NCBI GenBank assembly: GCA_002687515.1
Contig: NZAK01000136.1
Location: 1 to 48,003, forward strand
DNA: 48,003 nucleotides
Source: Rhodospirillaceae bacterium
GTDB lineage: Bacteria; Pseudomonadota; Alphaproteobacteria; Rhodospirillales; UBA2165
Reading direction: 5' to 3'
Made by a program: the position numbers and the translations under genes
Shown: positions 16,895 to 24,914 of the stretch, piece after piece
How the letters are laid out: the number at the start of each line of letters is the position of its first letter
Position numbering within the stretch: position 1 is the stretch's first letter
Notes under the pieces: model-generated
The model's input: only the letters and a program-made list of their open reading frames with translations
Databases searched by the model: none
Told to the model about the DNA's origin: nothing

Positions 16895-19507
16895 ATGGAT
16901 GCCAGCACCACACAGACGGAAACAAAGTTTCCAACCGATTTAGGGCCCGATGACGACACTTGGGTGGCGACCAGTTGCGCCCTTTGCTATGGATCCTGTT
17001 CCATCCGCGCCCACCGCAAGAACGGCGTGGTGGTCAAGATCGAGGGTAATCCCGACAGCGCCGTCGGCAAGGGACGGTTATGCGGCAAGGGCATCAGCGG
17101 CATTATGAGCCACTACGATCCCGGCCGGGTGCAGGTGCCGCTCAGGCGCACCAATCCGGAAAAGGGTGTCGGCGTCGATCCTGGCTGGCAGGAAATATCC
17201 TGGGACGAGGCGCTGGATGAGGTGTGCGGGCACCTGAAACGGGTGCACGAGGACGATCCCCGCAAGCTGGTGTTTCAGCGCACCACCACCATCCAGTCCA
17301 GCTTCTATCCGGTGCGCGCCTTCCTCGCCGCCTTCGGAACGAACAATTCCAGCGCCGGCGGCGGCGGCCTCCATTGCGGCAACGGCGCCCACCTGATCTC
17401 GGGCATCATGCACGCTTCGTGGTCGGTGGTGCCCGATTTCGAACGCTGCGACTACGCCATCTATTTCGGCGCCTCCAAGGGCCACGGCGCCGGCCATGCG
17501 TCTTGTTCCAACATGAAACTGGCCGCCGATGCCAGGGTGCGCGGCATGCGCCTGGTGGTGGTCGATCCGATGTGCAATTTCGCCGCCGCCAAGGCCGGCG
17601 AATGGGTGCCGATCCGGGTCGGCACCGATGCGGCGCTGGCGCTTTCCATGTGCAACATACTGGTCAACGAACTCGGCACCATCGATGTGCCCTATTTGCA
17701 GGCCAAAACCAACGCCCCCTACCTGATCGGGCCCGACAAGAAATATGTGCGCGATAGCCAAACCGGCAAGCCGCTGGTCTGGGACCAGGCCGCCGGTGCC
17801 GCCGTCCCCTTCGATTCCGCCGACCCCGCCGATCTCGCCCTCGAGGGCGAGTTCGAAGCCAATGGCGTCACCTGCCGGCCGGGCTTCGCGCTTTTGAAGG
17901 AGCATTTGAAAACCTACACGGCCGAACGGGGCGCCGAGATCACCTCGATCCCGGCTGCCGATATCCGCCGCATTGCCGAAGAATTCGCCGCCGCCGCCAA
18001 GATCGGCAGCGTCACGGTGATCGACGGGGTCAGCGTGCCTTACCGGCCCGCCGCCGCCATCGCCTTCAGGGGATCGCAAGGCCACAAGAATTCCACCTAC
18101 AACATGTATTCCATCGATCTCCTCAACCAGCTTGTCGGTTCCGCCGATGTCGCCGGCGGCTGCCTCGGTTTCAATCCCACCTGCCACGGCCACCCGGACA
18201 GTGGACGGCCCTGGTACCAGCCTAATCCCGACCCCGACGGGATGATGATCACCGGCCACTGGATGGGGCCGCATTTCCCGTTTCCGCTGGGTGATCCGCA
18301 ACATCCGAAGCGTCTCGGCCTGCAAGACCTGTTCCCGATGAGCATGATCTCGGCGATCGTCAATTCATCGGACCAGGACAAGTGGTGGGACGCGTTCGAG
18401 TTCCCCTACCGGCCCGAAGTGCTGATCAATTACGGCACCAATCTTTTGATGAGCATCGGCAACAGCGCCGATGTGATCGAATCCCTGAAAAAATTCAAAT
18501 TCATGGTGTCCTTCGACGTGGTTCTCAATGAAACCTCGGCCTTCGCCGATATCGTGCTGCCCGACTGCGGCAACTTGCAGCAATATGATTCGCGCTCCAA
18601 CTTTCCGTTTATCTTCTCCCATCCCGGCGGCATGGGCGATTGGAGCTGGCCGATCCGCCAGCCCGTCGTCGCCCCGGTGCGCGAAGAACGGCTGCTCAGC
18701 GACGTGCTTTTGGAAATCGCCGATAGGATCGGCATTCGCGCCGACATGAACGCCGCCTTTAACGCGGTGCTCGATCTGAAGGCACCCAACAGCCTGGATT
18801 ACGAGCGCCGCTATGATTTCACCGAGGTTTGCGATGCCGATCTCAAGGATAAGTTCGGCGACGAGCATGACCTCGAATGGTTCAAGGAAAACGGCGTCAT
18901 CAGCTGGCCGAAGAAGCCCGAAGAGGTTTATTGGCGCGCCTTTGTCGATGTCCGCGTACCCGTCTACCTGGAATGGATGACCGATGTTTTCGAGCAGGCG
19001 AACGCCATCGCGGCGCCCAGGGGCATGGAAATTCCGGCCGAGCATTATTCGCCGCTGCCCGATTGGCTGCCCTGCCCGTCGCATGAATGCGACAGCGCCG
19101 AGCACGACCTCTACGCCTTTTATTACCGGGACACCCTGCACACCAACAGCTACACCATGGAAAACCCGTGGCTGGATGAAGCGGCAAGGCTCGATCCGTT
19201 CTCATATACGATCGCGGTCAATGAAGACACGGGACGGGAAAAGGGGCTTAAGTCAGGCGATGCCGTCCGGTTGGAAACCGATACCGGCCTCGGCGTCGAT
19301 GGCCGGCTTCGCCTGACCCAGGCGATCCATCCCGAAGGCGTCGGCATCGCGGCGCTGGCCGGCCACTGGGCCGATACGCTTCCGGTGGCCAAGGGCAAGG
19401 GTGTGTTTTTCAACGATCTATTGGCGCTCGATTGGGAGCATTCGAGCCCCTCGAACCTGAACCTGGACCTCTGCGCCAAGGTAAAAATCACGCGCCTGGA
19501 AGCATAA
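16895..19507 (+). CDS. Molybdopterin oxidoreductase, DMSO-reductase superfamily
   Basis: An 870-aa catalytic subunit. Near the N-terminus C-x2-C-x3-C-x27-C (starting CALCYGSC) binds a [4Fe-4S] cluster. The central domains bind the bis-MGD cofactor (VVVDPMCNF and HGAGHASC segments), and the C-terminal molydopterin-dinucleotide domain contains HTNSYTMENPW and HPEGVG. LHCGNGAH near residue 155 may supply a cysteine Mo ligand. The overall style recalls transhydroxylase/acetylene-hydratase-type enzymes rather than nitrate reductase; this is recollection, not a search. No twin-arginine leader is visible, so it is probably cytoplasmic. ATG at 16895 follows AGGAGGGGCGG. No FeS or membrane subunit is adjacent, which is unusual. 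Confidence 0.85.
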   Translation: MDASTTQTETKFPTDLGPDDDTWVATSCALCYGSCSIRAHRKNGVVVKIEGNPDSAVGKGRLCGKGISGIMSHYDPGRVQVPLRRTNPEKGVGVDPGWQEISWDEALDEVCGHLKRVHEDDPRKLVFQRTTTIQSSFYPVRAFLAAFGTNNSSAGGGGLHCGNGAHLISGIMHASWSVVPDFERCDYAIYFGASKGHGAGHASCSNMKLAADARVRGMRLVVVDPMCNFAAAKAGEWVPIRVGTDAALALSMCNILVNELGTIDVPYLQAKTNAPYLIGPDKKYVRDSQTGKPLVWDQAAGAAVPFDSADPADLALEGEFEANGVTCRPGFALLKEHLKTYTAERGAEITSIPAADIRRIAEEFAAAAKIGSVTVIDGVSVPYRPAAAIAFRGSQGHKNSTYNMYSIDLLNQLVGSADVAGGCLGFNPTCHGHPDSGRPWYQPNPDPDGMMITGHWMGPHFPFPLGDPQHPKRLGLQDLFPMSMISAIVNSSDQDKWWDAFEFPYRPEVLINYGTNLLMSIGNSADVIESLKKFKFMVSFDVVLNETSAFADIVLPDCGNLQQYDSRSNFPFIFSHPGGMGDWSWPIRQPVVAPVREERLLSDVLLEIADRIGIRADMNAAFNAVLDLKAPNSLDYERRYDFTEVCDADLKDKFGDEHDLEWFKENGVISWPKKPEEVYWRAFVDVRVPVYLEWMTDVFEQANAIAAPRGMEIPAEHYSPLPDWLPCPSHECDSAEHDLYAFYYRDTLHTNSYTMENPWLDEAARLDPFSYTIAVNEDTGREKGLKSGDAVRLETDTGLGVDGRLRLTQAIHPEGVGIAALAGHWADTLPVAKGKGVFFNDLLALDWEHSSPSNLNLDLCAKVKITRLEA

Positions 19508-19514
19508 GGCGCAG

Positions 19515-19547
19515 CCCGGCTGGGGATGGCCGGGTCGGCCAGCCGGG
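19515..19547. repeat. Covarying hairpin repeat, copy 1
   Basis: Stem CCCGGCTGG / CCAGCCGGG (9 bp, perfect) encloses the 15-base loop GGATGGCCGGGTCGG, followed by GCGTGAGGTAGGCTCG. The same loop and flanks recur at 21297 and 21454 with a different but still complementary stem. It lies just after the molybdoenzyme stop codon and could act as a transcript 3' structure. Confidence 0.75.
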
Positions 19548-19609
19548 CGTGAGGTAGGCTCGGGCCAAATAAGTGGAATTCCGGTCTTCGGCTCCCCCCC
19601 CCACCTCGA

Positions 19610-19632
19610 TCCTCCCCCTCCAGGGGGGAGGA
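19610..19632. repeat. GC-rich intergenic hairpin
   Basis: TCCTCCCCCT pairs with AGGGGGGAGGA across a two- to three-base loop, in the gap between the convergent molybdoenzyme and nudC genes. No T-run follows on either side, so it is more like a dispersed palindromic repeat than a classical terminator. Confidence 0.55.
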
Positions 19633-19652
19633 GGAAGAAAGGGAAAGGGCGG

Positions 19653-20576
19653 CTAACCTTCTTCTTCCTCCAGCCAGATATCGATCAGCCAGCGCGAGAT
19701 GGAGAATTGTGACGGCGGCAGGACCATGCCGGTTTCGCCCATTTCGCGCACCTCGGCGCGGGTGAACCAGCGCGCCTCGACCAGTTCGTCGTCCTCGCAA
19801 TTGATGTCGCTGTTGGTGGCCCGGGCGCGGAAGCCGAGCATGATCGAGGCCGGAAACGGCCAGGGCTGGGACGCCAGATATTCGACATCGGTAACGCGGA
19901 TGCCGGTTTCTTCCTTGACCTCGCGCGCCACCGCCTGTTCCAGTGTTTCGCCCGGCTCGACGAAACCGGCGAGGGTGGAAAAGCGTAAACCCTTGAAGCG
20001 CTTGTTGTGGCCCATCAGGCATTTTTCTTCGGTCGGGTGAGTGACCAGCATGATCACCGCCGGATCGGTACGCGGAAAATGTTTGCGCCCGCACGCTTCG
20101 TTCGAGCAGCCGCGTTCGTGCCCGCCCAGGGCGGATACGGTTTGGGCGCCGCAGGCGCCGCAATATTCGTGGCTCCGGTGCCAATGGCCGAGGGCGCGCG
20201 CATAGGCCAGATACCCCGCTTCCGCCGGATCGATGTCGGTGGCCAGGCGGCGCAAATCCACGAACTCGGCGCCATCCGGCAGCGGCAGGCCGCCGGTATC
20301 TTCCAGCTTCGACAGGTCCGCGGCGTAATAGGAAACGCCGTCTTCGATTCCTAGGAATATAACCGTGGCGGCTGCCTCGATGACGGCTGCGGCGCCGGAA
20401 CCGTTTAAAAAAACGGCGCGCGGCGGATCGTCTGTAAACGCCAAATTCTTGTCGCGCCAGATCGGAATCACCAGTCCGTCACCCGATTGCGGCGCGCCCG
20501 CCGACCACTCCGGATGCTGGCGCAGGTGCGGCGCCCGGTCGAGGGTGATGGCGTCGTAATAAAAGCGTTTGACCAT
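19653..20576 (-). CDS. nudC: NAD(+)/NADH diphosphatase, Nudix family (NudC)
   Basis: A 307-aa protein. It has an N-terminal NudC domain, a zinc ribbon (CGACG then CSNEACG), the phosphate-adjacent segment RKHFPRTDPAVIM, and the Nudix box GFVEPGETLEQAVAREVKEE with its catalytic glutamates. It ends the Nudix fold with SQPWPFPASIMLGF, the SQPWPFPxS signature specific to NADH pyrophosphatases and mRNA NAD-decapping enzymes. It hydrolyses NADH to NMNH and AMP and can remove NAD caps from RNA. ATG at 20576 is chosen because the NudC domain begins there; the frame extends 38 codons further. It is divergent from the lipoprotein gene at 20721. Confidence 0.93.
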   Translation of the reverse strand: MVKRFYYDAITLDRAPHLRQHPEWSAGAPQSGDGLVIPIWRDKNLAFTDDPPRAVFLNGSGAAAVIEAAATVIFLGIEDGVSYYAADLSKLEDTGGLPLPDGAEFVDLRRLATDIDPAEAGYLAYARALGHWHRSHEYCGACGAQTVSALGGHERGCSNEACGRKHFPRTDPAVIMLVTHPTEEKCLMGHNKRFKGLRFSTLAGFVEPGETLEQAVAREVKEETGIRVTDVEYLASQPWPFPASIMLGFRARATNSDINCEDDELVEARWFTRAEVREMGETGMVLPPSQFSISRWLIDIWLEEEEG

Positions 20577-20720
20577 GGCGGCTGCAAATGTGCCTGGAAC
20601 GCGCCCGATAGGCAACTCCCGGCCGGGCGGACGCCATCCGAATAAACTATTGTCCGCGATTCCCGGAGGGCGGTATAAGGGAAGCCGCAACGGTTATCTG
20701 TTGGACGGTAAAAATTCTTC

Positions 20721-21287
20721 ATGCGGCGCGCACCTCATTTGTTATCGATCCGATCGGCGGCCTTCGGCCGGATGGCGTTGGTGATGGCTTTGACAATGGC
20801 TGCACTGGCGCTCAACGCCTGTGCCCGCACCGATGTTTACGCCCGCCTTGGCGACAAGCTTTTCACCCCCGACCAGGCCGAAATCGTCGATGCCGTCGAT
20901 TGGGAGAATGTCGAGGTTTTCCAGATCGATATCCGGCAGAACGAGTTTCGGCCGGCGATCATCCATCTCTTTCTCGGCGAGCCCTATATCATGGTGGTGG
21001 AAAACCGCGATGACCGCAGCCATTTCTTATACGCCCCGGATTTTTTCAAGACCGTCGCGATCCGCAAAATCGTCACCGAAAAAGAGGAAGTCTCGGACGT
21101 CAACCTGTTGGGCCTGGTGCTCAAACCGGGCGAGGTCAAAGAAGTCCATTTCGTTCCGGTCCGCGACGGCTGGTACGATTTCGAGGACGGCTTCGGCCCC
21201 GGCATCTTTTTTACCGGCCTGGTCGTCACCCCCTTCAGCCGCGGCAACCGCAATGGCGTCGTCGGCGCCTTCGTGGTCGAGGAGTAA
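20721..21287 (+). CDS. Lipoprotein with cupredoxin-like fold
   Basis: A 188-aa predicted lipoprotein. A hydrophobic N-terminal segment ends in LALNACA, a lipobox with the acylated cysteine near residue 33. The mature part resembles a cupredoxin: a first strand VEVFQIDIRQNEFRP, then VENRDDRSHFLYAPDFF, where His aligns with the first copper ligand, then the LKPGEVKEVHFVPVRDGWYDF strand pair. The usual Cys-x-x-His-x-x-x-x-Met copper loop after the last strand is not visible (GWYDFEDGFGPG instead), so copper binding is doubtful. The protein is envelope-attached; its partner is unknown. The following repeat cluster begins 6 bases after the stop. Confidence 0.7.
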   Translation: MRRAPHLLSIRSAAFGRMALVMALTMAALALNACARTDVYARLGDKLFTPDQAEIVDAVDWENVEVFQIDIRQNEFRPAIIHLFLGEPYIMVVENRDDRSHFLYAPDFFKTVAIRKIVTEKEEVSDVNLLGLVLKPGEVKEVHFVPVRDGWYDFEDGFGPGIFFTGLVVTPFSRGNRNGVVGAFVVEE

Positions 21288-21296
21288 AGGAAGCAG

Positions 21297-21329
21297 CTGG
21301 TGTGGGGTTGGCGGGGTCGGCCACACCGG
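21297..21329. repeat. Covarying hairpin repeat, copy 2
   Basis: Stem CTGGTGTGG / CCACACCGG (one G-U pair) around the loop GGTTGGCGGGGTCGG, flanked by AAGCAG on the left and GCGTGAGGCAGGCTCGG on the right. The central stem bases GTG/CAC replace GGC/GCC of copy 1, keeping the pairing. It follows the lipoprotein stop codon directly. Confidence 0.75.
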
Positions 21330-21359
21330 CGTGAGGCAGGCTCGGTCATACATTTTGTG

Positions 21360-21376
21360 GGCGTGAGGCCGGCTCG
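21360..21376. repeat. Tail-only copy of the hairpin repeat
   Basis: GGCGTGAGGCCGGCTCG repeats the right flank of the hairpin units (compare GCGTGAGGCAGGCTCG at 21330) but has no hairpin in front of it. It is probably a decayed unit. Confidence 0.55.
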
Positions 21377-21386
21377 CGTACGACTT

Positions 21387-21438
21387 GGCACCTGTTTAAG
21401 TAAGGGGCACGCCATGCGCCCGTCGAGACAGAGCTCGG
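21387..21438. repeat. Second repeat type in the cluster, unit A
   Basis: Begins GGCACCTGTTTAAGTAAGGG and ends in GCCATGCGCCCGTCGAGACAGAGCTCGG. A close relative starts 110 bases later at 21497. The right part resembles the 3' arm and tail of the hairpin repeat, so the two repeat types may be parts of one larger mosaic unit. Confidence 0.6.
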
Positions 21439-21453
21439 ACCTAACGGAAGCAG

Positions 21454-21486
21454 CCCGCATGGGGATGGCCGGGTCGGCCATGCGGG
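21454..21486. repeat. Covarying hairpin repeat, copy 3
   Basis: Stem CCCGCATGG / CCATGCGGG (9 bp, perfect) around GGATGGCCGGGTCGG, the identical loop of copy 1. The stem centre GCA/TGC again differs from the other copies with matching changes on both arms. The right flank changes to GCGTCGATCTAGG. Confidence 0.75.
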
Positions 21487-21496
21487 CGTCGATCTA

Positions 21497-21546
21497 GGCA
21501 CCTGTTTATGTAAGGGCCACACCATGCGGGCGTGAGGCAAGCTCGC
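21497..21546. repeat. Second repeat type in the cluster, unit B
   Basis: Begins GGCACCTGTTTATGTAAGGG and ends ACCATGCGGGCGTGAGGCAAGCTCG, matching unit A at 21387 over most of its length. The ending also matches the tail of hairpin copies 1 and 2. Confidence 0.6.
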
Positions 21547-21718
21547 ATTCCGGGGGTTGAGCCGGGAGATAAGTAATGTGTCCCCTTAATTCTCCCTTAA
21601 TTCTCAGAGGTTCAGAAATCCTGTGTTTTCTGTACCCCGTGAATGTCCGCTCCTACCCGGTGGTCTCAACTGATCGACGCAACACTTTATCTTAAACGGC
21701 AAGATGGAGTGTTTAATT

Positions 21719-21805
21719 ATGGGTCGAAGCTATCGTCGAGGTTTCAGTACAGCGGAGAAGACGGAGTTGTGGGATCGCTGGCAGCGCGGGGAGTCCATGC
21801 GATCA
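21719..21805 (+). pseudogene. IS30-family transposase stump (N-terminal fragment)
   Basis: Translation from ATG at 21719 gives MGRSYRRGFSTAEKTELWDR followed by WQRGESM, the start of IS30-type transposases (arginine-rich leader plus the first DNA-binding helix-turn-helix). Similarity fades after about 28 codons, and the frame stops at 21869-21871 inside the neighbouring gene. The 50-60 bases before it, with CAACTGATCGACGCAACAC near 21667-21685, look like the element's terminal inverted repeat region. The DDE catalytic domain is absent, so the copy is dead. It lies between the repeat cluster and a TRAP operon, on the plus strand, its readable end abutting dctM. Confidence 0.75.
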
Positions 21806-21827
21806 AATGGGCGGGCGCCGCGTCAGG

Positions 21828-23141
21828 CTATTTTAGTGCGTAACCCAAGGTCTTGGGCAGCCACAGGGTGAGCGTCGGGACCAGGATGATAATCGCGAGC
21901 CGTACGAGATCGGCATAAAGAAACGGCAGGATACCGCGGAAGATAGTGCCGAGCGGTATTGTCTTGGCAACACCGAATATCACGAACACGTTCAAGCCGA
22001 TCGGCGGTGTGATCATGCCGATCTCGATGACCATGACCAGCACCACGCCCCACCAGATCGGGCTGTAGCCCATGCTGACTATCAGCGGGAAGACAAACGG
22101 CATGGTGATCACCATCGCCGCGATGGTGTCGAAGATACTGCCGAGGATCAGGTAGACGATCATCAGAACCAAGACCACCATCAGCGGGTGCAGTTCCATG
22201 GCGGTGATTGCGGTCACCAGCGCATCGGGCATCTTGGTCGCCGTGATGAAGTAGGTGAAAATAGAAGCGCCGGAAATAATCACGTAGATCATCGCCGAAT
22301 TCGAGGCGGTTTCCCGCACCACCTGCAGCAAAGTTTGAGGGGTGAGCCGGCCGCGCGCGACGGTGAAAATGAATGCAAGGCCAACGCCCAGCGATGCCGC
22401 CTCGGTAACCGTGAAGACGCCGCCATAGATGCCGCCGATCACGGCGACCATCAAAAACAGCACGGCCCAGCTTTGGGCCAACACGCGGAGCCGCCCCGCC
22501 CACGCCATCCTGTCGCCGGCGGGACCCGCGTTGGGCCAGACCCGCACATAGATCGCGATTGCCGCGAAATGCAGCGTAACCGCTATCAATCCCGGGATCA
22601 GCGCGGCGATGAATAATGTGATTACGAACTGTTCAGCCAGGAATGCGTAGATCACCATAATCACCGAGGGCGGGATCAGCATGCCCAGCGTACCGCCGGC
22701 GGCGACGCTGCCCGAAGCCAGGGTCGGCGCATATCCGCGCTCGATCATTTCGGGCAGCGCGACGCGCCCCATGGTCGCGGCGGTGGCGATCGATGATCCG
22801 CACACCGCGCCAAATCCGGCGCACCCGCCGATGGTCGCCAGCGCAAGCCCGCCTCGGCGGTGGCCAATGAAGGCGTAGGCCATCCGGTAAATATCGGACG
22901 ACAGGCCGCTCACCCCGGCGAGGCTGCCCATGAGCAGGAAAAGCGGAATGACAGCCAGATCGAGATTAGCAATCACGCCGGCCGGTTCGGTGGCAAACAG
23001 CGAAACCGCCGGACCGAAGCCGGCAAGAGCGCCAAAACCGACCAAACCGGCAAGCGCCATGGAAATCCCGATCGGGATATGCAGCCCGATCAGCACGAAC
23101 ATGAAGGCGATCCCGAGCGCCGCGACTAGAATGGGGTCCAT
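21828..23141 (-). CDS. dctM: TRAP transporter large permease (DctM-type)
   Basis: A 437-aa polytopic membrane protein with about 12 hydrophobic segments. Family features include the N-terminal IGLHIPIGISMALAG, GGCAGFGAVCGSSIATAATMG in the first transport hairpin and LIPPSVIMVIYAFLAEQ, plus their mirrored counterparts (IITPPIGLNVFVIFGVAKT-type, written here as GMITPPIGLNVFVIFG) near the C-terminus. It couples uptake of an organic acid to a sodium gradient. ATG at 23141 overlaps the dctQ stop (TAATG); the frame runs on upstream inside dctQ. It is last in the dctP-dctQ-dctM operon. The stop lies a few bases past the IS30 stump. Confidence 0.92.
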   Translation of the reverse strand: MDPILVAALGIAFMFVLIGLHIPIGISMALAGLVGFGALAGFGPAVSLFATEPAGVIANLDLAVIPLFLLMGSLAGVSGLSSDIYRMAYAFIGHRRGGLALATIGGCAGFGAVCGSSIATAATMGRVALPEMIERGYAPTLASGSVAAGGTLGMLIPPSVIMVIYAFLAEQFVITLFIAALIPGLIAVTLHFAAIAIYVRVWPNAGPAGDRMAWAGRLRVLAQSWAVLFLMVAVIGGIYGGVFTVTEAASLGVGLAFIFTVARGRLTPQTLLQVVRETASNSAMIYVIISGASIFTYFITATKMPDALVTAITAMELHPLMVVLVLMIVYLILGSIFDTIAAMVITMPFVFPLIVSMGYSPIWWGVVLVMVIEIGMITPPIGLNVFVIFGVAKTIPLGTIFRGILPFLYADLVRLAIIILVPTLTLWLPKTLGYALK

Positions 23142-23692
23142 TAGCCGCCCCCATCGCCGGTTGGCGCCGTTTCCGGCGAATTGCCGTCCGATTTTGGCGT
23201 ACCGCCGGCAAAGGCATTGGCAAAATCCGCCACCAGCACGATCAGTTGCGCCGGAACGCATGTCAGAAGGATCACCGTGACCGCGATCCACCAAGGCGTT
23301 ACCGGCCAGGCGAGGATCCAGGTGGTCTCGCCGGCATCATGCATCTCGATGACGAATTTGATGAACTGCCATCCAACCAGGACAAAAAATAGCGTCGTGG
23401 CCACGGACGCCATTGCCCGCAGCCACGCGGTGCTTAGCTGACCAAATGCACTGCCCAGGAATGTAATCGCGATATGGTGGCGCTCGGCGATCGCCAGTGG
23501 GAAGAAACACGCGATCGCCACGGCGACTACGAGGCGGTTCACTTCCTCTAGACCGTCTACCGGGCTGCTGAACAACCACCGCATAAGAACATCGGCAATG
23601 GTGACCAGGGCCACAGCAACGAAGCAGGCAACACCGAGCATTGCTGCTCGGCGTGACCAGATTTCCACCCTCGCTTCAAGCCGGGCGAGCAC
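23141..23692 (-). CDS. dctQ: TRAP transporter small permease (DctQ-type)
   Basis: A 183-aa membrane protein with four transmembrane helices. It has the DctQ pattern VTIADVLMRWLFSSPVDGLEEVNRL in its first half (about residues 30-54) and CFFPLAIAERHHIAITFL in the second helix region. DctQ joins DctM as the small integral component of the transporter. The start is GTG at 23692, preceded by GGAG at short distance. Its stop overlaps the dctM start by one base (TAATG), and it lies 25 bases after dctP. The C-terminal tail is Gly/Asp-rich and probably unstructured. Confidence 0.9.
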   Translation of the reverse strand: MLARLEARVEIWSRRAAMLGVACFVAVALVTIADVLMRWLFSSPVDGLEEVNRLVVAVAIACFFPLAIAERHHIAITFLGSAFGQLSTAWLRAMASVATTLFFVLVGWQFIKFVIEMHDAGETTWILAWPVTPWWIAVTVILLTCVPAQLIVLVADFANAFAGGTPKSDGNSPETAPTGDGGG

Positions 23693-23717
23693 TACTCCGC
23701 TTCCAATGCCAAACGGG

Positions 23718-24740
23718 TCAGCTTTCGGAGCGGATTTTGGTCAGTTCCTGGTTTAGCGTGTCGTACAGCTTCCGGCCATTTGGATGCTTTTTGACCCAAT
23801 TGTCGATTACCGGCTGGGTGGCTTTTTCCCACGCCTTCCGTTCGGCCTTGTCCGGGAACACGAACGTGTTGTCGGGCCTGGATTTGGCTATGGCGAGGAA
23901 TTTCGCATTGGCCTCCGCGTTGGTCCTTGCATGGCGCCGGGCAAACGCTTCGCCGCCGGTCTTGGTGAACGCGGCCTTGACGTCGGAAGGCAGGCCGTTC
24001 CAGTTCTTCTTGGTCATGAGCATCCCGATCGGCACCGTGCCCATCAACGCCATGTAGTGGTGCTTGGCTATGTCAATAATGCGGAACGCGAACGCGACGT
24101 TCCAGTCTGACGCTGAGCCGTGGAGCACGCCCTTGGAGATGTTTTCGGCAACGGTGGTGATCGGCATGCCGACCGGAACGGCGCCGACCGCCTTGAGGGT
24201 GGCCGCCGCGACCGGCCCGCCGGCGCGCAGTTTCAAACCCTTTAGGCCCGACAGGCGCTTGATCGGTTTTTTGGTGTGGATGTTGTAGGCGTCCGTCGTG
24301 AACAGCGAAAAGACGTGAAATTTATCGAAACCGCGCTGCAAACCCTTGTCGTAGAGACGCCAAAAGGAAACCGAGGCTTCACGCGTATTGCGGAAGATGC
24401 CGGGCAATTCCATTACCTGGGTATCGGGGAAACGGCCCGGCGTGTAGGAAGGGACGAAGAACCCGATATCAACGACACCGTCCTGGACCAGCTTGACCTG
24501 AGCACGGGGATTGCGCCCCATCGCCCCGCCCGGAAAGCCGTCTACCTTTACTTTGCCGGCGAGTTGCTTGTTCATTTCGGCCATCCACGGCACCATGGCA
24601 TTCTTATAGAGCGAACCCTGCGGCGAACCGAAATAGGCCAGCTTGAGATTTTTTTCGGCGGACTGAACCGACGGCGCTAATGCCACGGACACGAGGCCCA
24701 AGGCGGCGGCACCCAATACAACGCGTGAAATCTTGGTCAT
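23718..24740 (-). CDS. dctP: TRAP transporter periplasmic binding protein (DctP-type)
   Basis: A 340-aa solute-binding protein. The signal peptide covers about residues 1-28 (VVLGAAALGLVSVALAPSVQS, cleavage near SAE). The mature protein has the DctP pattern: FPGGAMGRNPRAQVKLVQDG in the first lobe, LKGLKLRAGGPV with the substrate-carboxylate arginine (LKLR), and GVLHGSASDWN in the hinge region. Substrates of the family range over C4-dicarboxylates, keto acids, sugar acids and taurine; the sequence does not tell which. ATG at 24740 follows GGGAGAG. The upstream AT-rich stretch at 24750-24775 (TATTATATATTTTAAA) is a plausible promoter region. Confidence 0.9.
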   Translation of the reverse strand: MTKISRVVLGAAALGLVSVALAPSVQSAEKNLKLAYFGSPQGSLYKNAMVPWMAEMNKQLAGKVKVDGFPGGAMGRNPRAQVKLVQDGVVDIGFFVPSYTPGRFPDTQVMELPGIFRNTREASVSFWRLYDKGLQRGFDKFHVFSLFTTDAYNIHTKKPIKRLSGLKGLKLRAGGPVAAATLKAVGAVPVGMPITTVAENISKGVLHGSASDWNVAFAFRIIDIAKHHYMALMGTVPIGMLMTKKNWNGLPSDVKAAFTKTGGEAFARRHARTNAEANAKFLAIAKSRPDNTFVFPDKAERKAWEKATQPVIDNWVKKHPNGRKLYDTLNQELTKIRSES

Positions 24741-24914
24741 GCCTGCTCTCCCTGTATTATATATTTTAAACACAACAGTAGTAGCGGCGAAAATACCCTA
24801 GTTGTCAGTGAAAACCACCTAGTCTGTTTCTCCAACCAGCTAATCCTGTTCAATAAGCCTACCACAGGCATCAACTCAGGCAATCATATTTCTAATCGTC
24901 TGGGTGTTGAAGGG

